Assembly (NCBI RefSeq): GCF_025642155.1
Contig: NZ_CP106798.1
Coordinates: 7,502,001 to 7,566,000, forward strand
Direction of reading: 5' to 3'
DNA: 64,000 bases
Source of the DNA: Streptomyces sp. HUAS 15-9
Lineage (GTDB): Bacteria; Actinomycetota; Actinomycetes; Streptomycetales; Streptomycetaceae
Shown here: positions 58,625-64,000 of the stretch, in pieces
Position numbering within the stretch: position 1 is the stretch's first letter
Layout of the letters: every line of letters begins with the position of its first letter
Translations under genes and position numbers: made by a program
Notes under the pieces: generated by a model
The model's database searches: none
What the model was told of the DNA's origin: nothing
What the model saw: the letters and a program-made list of their open reading frames with translations, nothing else

Positions 58625-59656
58625 TCAGACGTTCTGGCCGCTGCCGCCGCCGGACGACACCTTGATCCCCTGGGTGATCTCGTCGATGACCGACAGCTTC
58701 TGCCCGACGTCGATACCGAAGCGGACCACGACCATCCGGTCGGGACTCGCCGGGGACGGGAAGGCGAGCGATTCCACCCAGCCGTCGGCGCCCTTGCTGG
58801 TGACCGCCTTCCAGCGGACCAGATAGCCCTTCTGCCCGGCCACGGTCACCGCCTTGGAGGCGAGCACCTCGTGCGAGGTGATGCTGCCGTAGGTGGTGCC
58901 GCCGTAGGACTCCTTGGCGTTCGCCGCGATGTCCGCCTTGGCGACCTCCTCGGCCGTGCTGCCCTTGGTGTGCAACAGCGCCGCCGGTGCCGAGTAGGCG
59001 CCGCCGGGGGTGCACGACTTGGACGTGTCGCCAGGGCACTTGTACGTGTTGTTCGACCCGATCTGCGCGCCCACGGCAATGGCCTGCCCGGTCCAGCCCT
59101 TGGGCACGGGCAGGCTGATCCCGTTGACCGGGTCCGGCACGCTGCCGCCGCCCTCGACCTTCGGCGCCCCGGACTGGCCGGGCGACGGCGACTGACCGTC
59201 GGAGCCGCCCGAACCGCCGCCCGGACCGCCCGAGCCACCGCCCGGTCCGCCCTGTCCGCCGTTCTGTCCCTCGGGGCCGCCCCGGCCGCCCGGCCCGCCC
59301 TGTCCCTGCCGCGAACCGGCCCGGTCGGCGCCGGAGTCGTGCTTGGAGAGCGCGTACACGCCGACCCCGATGCTCGCGAGCACCGCGACGGCCACCGCGA
59401 CGGCTATCCCCGTGCGCAGACCGCGCCGGGAACCGGCCGGCGGCTGGGCGGGATACCCGGGATATCCGGAGTAGCCGGAGTAGGCCGGGTACGGCCCGGC
59501 GCCCTGCGGCTGCGTCGGGGGACCCCAGGCGGCCGCCGACCCGGCGGGGCGGGTCTGGTCCGTCCATGCCTGGCCGTCCCACCAGCGCTCGGTGGCTGGA
59601 CCGTCATTCGTCTGCCCGGGGTCGGGGTACCACCCGGGAGGAGTCACCTGCGTCAT
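58625..59656 (-). CDS. DUF2510-domain membrane protein with extracellular domain
   Basis: 343 residues. DUF2510 module at the N-terminus (PPGWYPDPGQTNDGPATERWWDGQAWTD), a Tyr/Pro/Gly-rich stretch, one membrane helix (GIAVAVAVAVLASIGVGVYAL, about 83-103), a Gly/Gln-rich linker and an extracellular domain (about 175-335) with two cysteines (YKCPGDTSKSC). ATG 59656 is the family start. Function unknown; related proteins are common in Streptomyces. Confidence 0.8.
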   Translation of the reverse strand: MTQVTPPGWYPDPGQTNDGPATERWWDGQAWTDQTRPAGSAAAWGPPTQPQGAGPYPAYSGYSGYPGYPAQPPAGSRRGLRTGIAVAVAVAVLASIGVGVYALSKHDSGADRAGSRQGQGGPGGRGGPEGQNGGQGGPGGGSGGPGGGSGGSDGQSPSPGQSGAPKVEGGGSVPDPVNGISLPVPKGWTGQAIAVGAQIGSNNTYKCPGDTSKSCTPGGAYSAPAALLHTKGSTAEEVAKADIAANAKESYGGTTYGSITSHEVLASKAVTVAGQKGYLVRWKAVTSKGADGWVESLAFPSPASPDRMVVVRFGIDVGQKLSVIDEITQGIKVSSGGGSGQNV

Positions 59657-59749
59657 GCCCCAACCGTATGAGGCGTCTGTGAAAGCGGGATGAGAGGACC
59701 CGCAACAGTTGCGTGTCGACGATCCGCTACCGTGCTCCGTCGGCCATGG

Positions 59750-60898
59750 TCACTCCACCGCCAGCCGCACCGGCGCGCGCCGCGCGGGCGCGGGCAGCCG
59801 CAGCACGCCCCGGCCCGGGGTCACCGACCCGAGGACGCTCGGATGCCGGGCGCCGGTGCTGGCCGGTTCGGTGCCGGCGAGCCCGTGCGCCGTGAGGAAG
59901 CCGAGGACCGCGAAGGCGTACGCCTCCTTGGCGGCCGAGGGCAGCCCCAACTCGTCGGAGGTGCGCACCGCCACCCCGGCCAGCCGGTCGCGCAGCATCG
60001 CCATCAGCACCGGGTTGCGCGTGCCGCCGCCCGAGGCGATCACCTCCGTGGCGCCCACGGACCGTACGGCGTCCGCGACCGTGCGGGCCGTCAGCTGGGT
60101 GAGTGTCGCCAGCACATCGTCCGCGGGCAGGCCGTCGAGTCCGGCCGCCCGCACATATCCGGGGTGGAACAGCTCCTTGCCGGTGGTCTTCGGCGCGGGC
60201 CGCGTGTAGTACGGCTCCCTCAGCAGCCGGTCCAGCAGCGGCCCGTGCACCCGGCCGCGGGCGGCCAGCGCGCCGTCGGCGTCGTACGCCAGCCGCCCAC
60301 CGCTGAACTCCCGGGCCGCGGCATCGGTCAGCGCACAGCCGGGACCGGTGTCGAAGGCGGTCCCGTCCGGCGCGGTGAGGTTGGCGATACCGCCGATGTT
60401 CAGCGCGACCGGCGTGCCGTGTCTGCCCCGCAGCCACAGCAGGTCGACCAGGCTGACCAGCGGTGCGCCCTGGCCGCCCGCGGCCACGTCGCGCGGCCGG
60501 AAGTCGGCGACGACGGGCAGCCCGGTCGCCTCCGCGATCCACGCGGGCTGCCCGAGCTGCAGCGTCCCGTGCACCCGGCCGCCGTCGACCCAGTGGTAGA
60601 CCGTCTGCCCGTGTGAGGCGACCAACTCGGCCCGCCCGTCGCACAGTTCACGATCGGCCCGGACGGCCGTCGCCGCGAACGCCTGCCCGATCCGGGTGTC
60701 GAGCCGGCACACGTCCGCGAGCGGGACGGCCGACGGGGGCAGCGCCGCCGCGAGGGACTCCCGCAGTGCGTCGTCGTACGGCTCGCTCACCATCCCGAGT
60801 GGCTTCAGGACGAGTGCGTCACCGTCGAGGCGCAGTTCGGCCGCCGCCGCGTCGACGGCGTCGTACGACGTCCCGGACATCAGTCCGATCACCAGCAC
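59750..60898 (-). CDS. anmK: Anhydro-N-acetylmuramic acid kinase
   Basis: 382 residues. ASKHA-fold kinase with the AnmK signatures GLMSGTSYD at the N-terminus, SHGQTVYHW, ADFRPRDVAAGGQGAPLV, LNIGGIANLT and VIASGGGTRNPVLM. It cleaves the anhydro ring of anhMurNAc and phosphorylates it to MurNAc-6-P in cell-wall recycling. GTG 60898 follows GGAGGG at 5 bases, within the 3' end of the MFS gene (80-base overlap), so it is cotranscribed with that transporter. Confidence 0.95.
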   Translation of the reverse strand: MLVIGLMSGTSYDAVDAAAAELRLDGDALVLKPLGMVSEPYDDALRESLAAALPPSAVPLADVCRLDTRIGQAFAATAVRADRELCDGRAELVASHGQTVYHWVDGGRVHGTLQLGQPAWIAEATGLPVVADFRPRDVAAGGQGAPLVSLVDLLWLRGRHGTPVALNIGGIANLTAPDGTAFDTGPGCALTDAAAREFSGGRLAYDADGALAARGRVHGPLLDRLLREPYYTRPAPKTTGKELFHPGYVRAAGLDGLPADDVLATLTQLTARTVADAVRSVGATEVIASGGGTRNPVLMAMLRDRLAGVAVRTSDELGLPSAAKEAYAFAVLGFLTAHGLAGTEPASTGARHPSVLGSVTPGRGVLRLPAPARRAPVRLAVE

Positions 60899-62186
60899 CT
60901 GGTCCCTCCGCCTTCCCGGCCGGGCGCCCGAGGAGCGCGAGCGCGCTCACCGCGCAGGTCGCCGCCGCGTAGTACGCGGGCACGTCCACGTTCCCGGTGC
61001 GCTTCACCGTCTCCGTGATGATGAGCCCGGCGCACCCCGAGAACACGGCATTGGACAGGGCGTAGGCGAGTCCCAGCCCCGTACAGCGCACCCGCGTCGG
61101 GAACATCTCGGCGAGCATCGCCGGCCCCGGCCCGGCCATGAGCCCCACGACCGCGCCGGCGGCGCACACGGCCACACCCTTCACCAGGGACGAAGTCCCG
61201 GCGTCCTGCAGGAGGTCGAACAGCGGCACCGCCGCCCCCACCACCAGCACCGCCCCGGTCAGCATCACCGGCCGCCGCCCGATCCGGTCGCTGAGCAGCC
61301 CCGCGGGCAGGATCGCCGCCGCGAAGCCCACATTGGCCAGGACCGTGGCGGTCAGCGCCTGCCGGAAGTCCGCGTGCAGCGCGGTCTGCAGATACGACGG
61401 CAGGACGACGAGGAAGGTGTACCCGGCCGCCGACCAGCCCATCACCCGTCCGGCCCCCAGCGCGACGGCCCGCACGACCCCGCTCGCGGGCAGGCGCTCC
61501 GCGTCCGACGCCCGCTTTCTGAACGACGGTGTCTCCTCCAGCCGTACCCGCAGCCACAGCGCCCCCAGCCCCATCGGCAGCGCGAGCAGGAACGGCAACC
61601 GCCAGCCCCAGGAACTCAGCTGGTCCTCCGTCAGCACGGTCGCCAGACCGACCGCCGCGCCCGCCCCGCCCAGCAGTCCCAGTGCCACGGTGAAGGACTG
61701 CCACGCGCCGTACAGCCCGCGCCGGCCCGGCGGGGCGAACTCCGTCATCGCCGACACCGCGCCGCCGAACTCACCTCCCGCGGACAGCCCTTGAACGATT
61801 CTCAGAAGAGTGAGCAGCCAGGGGGCCAGGGCGCCCGCCGTGGCGTAGGTCGGCAGCGCGCCGATCAGCGTGGTCGCCCCGGTCATCAGGGTGACCACCA
61901 GGATCAGCACCGGCCGCCGCCCGATCCGGTCGCCCAGCCGGCCGAACAGGGCCGCGCCGACCGGCCGGAAGAAGAACGCCAGCGCGAAGGAGGCGTACGC
62001 CTTCACCAGCCCCTCGACCGCGCCGCCGCCCTCCGGCGTGAAGAACCGCTGCGCGACGACCGTCGCGAAATACCCGTAGACGGCGAACTCGTACCACTCG
62101 ATGAAATTGCCCACCGACCCCGCGACCAGCGCCCTTACGGACGACGCCTGCTCCGGGGTCCGGCGATCTTCGAAAGTCAGCTTCAT
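60819..62186 (-). CDS. MFS transporter of the metabolite:H+ symporter type
   Basis: 455 residues, 12 predicted membrane helices. The start SVGNFIEWYEFAVYGYFATVVAQRFF and FGRLGDRIGRRPVL loop identify the MHS/proline-betaine-like group; the mirrored LLSDRIGRRPVMLTG lies in the second half. The last ~35 residues are basic and low-complexity and overlap the anmK start by 80 bases, so the natural end may have been earlier. ATG 62186 has only a weak ribosome site. It may import a wall sugar for AnmK, but the substrate is unknown. Confidence 0.85.
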   Translation of the reverse strand: MKLTFEDRRTPEQASSVRALVAGSVGNFIEWYEFAVYGYFATVVAQRFFTPEGGGAVEGLVKAYASFALAFFFRPVGAALFGRLGDRIGRRPVLILVVTLMTGATTLIGALPTYATAGALAPWLLTLLRIVQGLSAGGEFGGAVSAMTEFAPPGRRGLYGAWQSFTVALGLLGGAGAAVGLATVLTEDQLSSWGWRLPFLLALPMGLGALWLRVRLEETPSFRKRASDAERLPASGVVRAVALGAGRVMGWSAAGYTFLVVLPSYLQTALHADFRQALTATVLANVGFAAAILPAGLLSDRIGRRPVMLTGAVLVVGAAVPLFDLLQDAGTSSLVKGVAVCAAGAVVGLMAGPGPAMLAEMFPTRVRCTGLGLAYALSNAVFSGCAGLIITETVKRTGNVDVPAYYAAATCAVSALALLGRPAGKAEGPGAGDRTDVRDVVRRRRRGGGRTAPRR

Positions 62187-62367
62187 TCCCAGGCCTGTTG
62201 ACGGTCCGACGACTCGACAGCGGCAGGTCCGGGCAGGCGCGCGTCGTCCTCACGCGCCCCTGTTCACCCGTCACGGCAACACGTGCCCGGAGCGGCCTCC
62301 ACACAGCCAATCCGACGGTTACGCTCGGGGTCTGTACGTCATTCGGGCGACACCGGGGAGGTAACGG

Positions 62368-64000
62368 ATGACGGAGGCACGGCCCCCTGCGGCCGCTTCG
62401 CCTTCCCTGTGGGAGCGCGACGCGGAGATCGCCGCCGTCACACAGGCGCTCGACGCCCTGTGCGCGGACCGCTCGTCCTCCGGGAACCTGCTCGTGTTCC
62501 GTGGCGACGCCGGAATCGGCAAGACGGCGCTCCTGACCGAGACCCGCCGAATCGCCGAACGACGCGGCTGCACCGTATGGTCCACCCGCGGCGGCGAGAA
62601 CCTGAAGTCCGTCCCGTTCAACGTGGTACGGCAGCTGCTGCAGCCCGCGCTGGTCTCGCTGATGCCACAGGAGGCCCGCGAGTACCTCGGCGACTGGTAC
62701 GACATCGCGGGGCCCGCGCTCGGCATAACGGAGCCCGGTGAGCGGCAGGCCGACCCACAGGGCGTGTGCGACGGCCTGGTCGCCGCCGTCCGCCGACTGG
62801 CCAAACGGGAGTGGCCGCTGGTGCTGCTCGTCGACGACGCGCACTGGGCCGACCAGGAGACCCTGCGCTGGCTCACCGCGTTCACCGAGCGCCTCGACGA
62901 TCTGTCCGTCCTGGTCGTGGTCGCCCGCCGGCCCGGCGAGGTGTCCGGCGACATCGCCCGCTGCCTCGACGCGATCACCGCCACCGCGGGCCGCCCTGTC
63001 AGCAACCTCAGCGCCCTCACCCCGGACGCCACCGCCGGTCTCACCCGCGCCACCCTCGGCCGGCACGCCGACGCCCCGTTCTGCCGCGAGGTCTGGGCCG
63101 TCACCGGCGGCAACCCGTACGAGACCGTCGAACTCCTCGCCAAGGTGCAGGACAGCGACATCCACCCGGTGGAGGCCCACGCCGGCGAGCTCCGCCCTCT
63201 GAACCGCACCGCCCGCGGCGGCGGACTCGTCGCCCGGCTGGAGGGCCTCGGCATCGACGCCACCCGGTTCGCCTGGGCGGCCGCCATCCTCGGCACCGGC
63301 ATCACCGTGGACCTGGTCGCCCAGCTCGCCACCATGAGCATGGACGACGCCGAACGCTGTGCCGAACTGCTGTGCGGCGCCCGCATCCTCACCACGCCCG
63401 ACCCCGCCGCCGCCCGGCCCGACGACGGCGACCTGGAGTTCGTCCACCCGCTGATCGCCTCCGCCGTCTACAACTCCATCCCCGAGGCCCTGTGCACCGC
63501 CATGCACGGCATCGCCGCCCAGGTCGTCACCGACTCCGGGCGCGGTGCCGCGGCGGCTTCCCGGCACCTGCTGCAGGTGCACCCGGACGACGACGAGGAA
63601 CTCGTCGAGCAGCTGCGCGAGGCGGCCCGGGAACACCTCGCCGTCGGCGCCCCGGACGCGGCCCGCCGCTGTCTGGAACGCGCTCTGGTCGAACCGCCCG
63701 CGCCCGAGGTCCACGCGCGCGTGCTCTACGAACTGGGCTGCGCCACGCTCCTGACCGCTCCCGCGACCACGATCGACCATCTGCAGAGCGCGCTCGGCAT
63801 GCCCGGCCTCGACGGCGACGAACGCGTCGACGCCGTCTTCCGCCTCTCCCAGGCACTGCTCCACAACAACCAGCTGGAGGAGGCCGTCCGCACGGTGGAG
63901 GCCGAGGCCGCCCGCCACGAACCCGGGCCCGCCCGGCTGCGGCTGCAGGCCGTGCACCTCATGTGGGAGGGCATCCACGGCGAGGCCGCCGCACCCGGCC
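62368..64000 (+). CDS. Large AAA ATPase transcriptional regulator, LuxR/LAL type (3' end outside window)
   Basis: 544 codons visible, no stop before the window ends. ATG 62368 follows GGGGAGG at 6 bases. An N-terminal AAA ATPase with LWERDAEIAAV, Walker A FRGDAGIGKTALL (about residues 47-59) and Walker B LLVDDAHWAD is followed by helical repeats (LVEQLREAAREHLAVGAPDAARRCLERAL). This is the LAL/MalT-like plan; a C-terminal LuxR helix-turn-helix is expected beyond base 64000 but not seen. Divergent from the MFS-anmK operon. Confidence 0.8.
   Translation, partial: MTEARPPAAASPSLWERDAEIAAVTQALDALCADRSSSGNLLVFRGDAGIGKTALLTETRRIAERRGCTVWSTRGGENLKSVPFNVVRQLLQPALVSLMPQEAREYLGDWYDIAGPALGITEPGERQADPQGVCDGLVAAVRRLAKREWPLVLLVDDAHWADQETLRWLTAFTERLDDLSVLVVVARRPGEVSGDIARCLDAITATAGRPVSNLSALTPDATAGLTRATLGRHADAPFCREVWAVTGGNPYETVELLAKVQDSDIHPVEAHAGELRPLNRTARGGGLVARLEGLGIDATRFAWAAAILGTGITVDLVAQLATMSMDDAERCAELLCGARILTTPDPAAARPDDGDLEFVHPLIASAVYNSIPEALCTAMHGIAAQVVTDSGRGAAAASRHLLQVHPDDDEELVEQLREAAREHLAVGAPDAARRCLERALVEPPAPEVHARVLYELGCATLLTAPATTIDHLQSALGMPGLDGDERVDAVFRLSQALLHNNQLEEAVRTVEAEAARHEPGPARLRLQAVHLMWEGIHGEAAAPG

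Noticed and set aside
1..64000. Insertion sequence, integrase or tRNA-bounded genomic island
   Set aside because: No transposase, integrase, terminal repeats or tRNA could be found despite several deletion scars.

Overview
The window is very GC-rich, with GTG and ATG starts behind GGAGG-type ribosome sites, start/stop overlaps inside operons, twin-arginine and lipoprotein signals, a DasR-like chitinase promoter, paired XRE/ImmA regulators and MmyB-type proteins. Together these point to a Streptomyces chromosome, probably outside the most conserved core. I see no rRNA, tRNA, CRISPR array or transposase.

Layout. 1-5.4 kb: the 3' part of an FAD/NAD(P)-TPR fusion, a frameshifted secreted lipase, a secreted protein of unknown function and relics of two other genes. 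5.4-9.8 kb: a GH4 and GH38 glycosidase operon with a LacI-type palindrome between the genes. 10.1-18.7 kb: a GH18 chitinase, an ATP-grasp protein, a metallophosphoesterase/phosphopantetheinyl transferase pair, an XRE/ImmA pair, a stand-alone MmyB ligand-binding protein and an MreB-like/DksA-like pair beside a decayed SecDF gene. 19.2-27.4 kb: an apparently complete alpha-glucan utilisation locus, with a LacI regulator, a three-gene ABC importer, a GH13 alpha-glucosidase and a secreted GH87-type alpha-1,3-glucanase (mycodextranase).

27.6-52.4 kb is the most unusual part, a dense island of NTP-dependent conflict/signalling genes. It holds an EAD-VMAP-C protein; a SAV_2336/NB-ARC/TPR protein of the FxSxx-COOH-system type; two small-peptide genes, each followed by an HExxH-type putative peptide beta-hydroxylase; a trypsin with a C-terminal EAD; a Trypco2 protein; EACC1 plus a caspase-STAND-TPR protein; and a four-gene overlapping operon encoding a dynamin-like GTPase, an Hsp70/actin-fold ATPase, an unknown protein and a membrane-anchored coiled-coil PP2C-like phosphatase. 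Proteases, STAND ATPases, adaptor domains and ribosomal-peptide-like modules lie side by side, so the region may act as a sensing and effector (abortive-infection or developmental) system. The sequence alone does not prove this.

52.8-64 kb: a Tat-exported phospholipase C, a scramblase-related protein, a divergent TetR versus PAP2/DMT locus controlled through an array of five 16-bp repeats, a DUF2510 membrane protein, the murein-recycling kinase AnmK overlapping an MFS transporter, and the 5' part of a large AAA (LuxR/LAL-type) regulator that runs off the end.

Two genes (the lipase and the second HExxH protein) are each interrupted by what looks like one missing C in a five-C run. This could be a sequencing homopolymer error rather than true decay.
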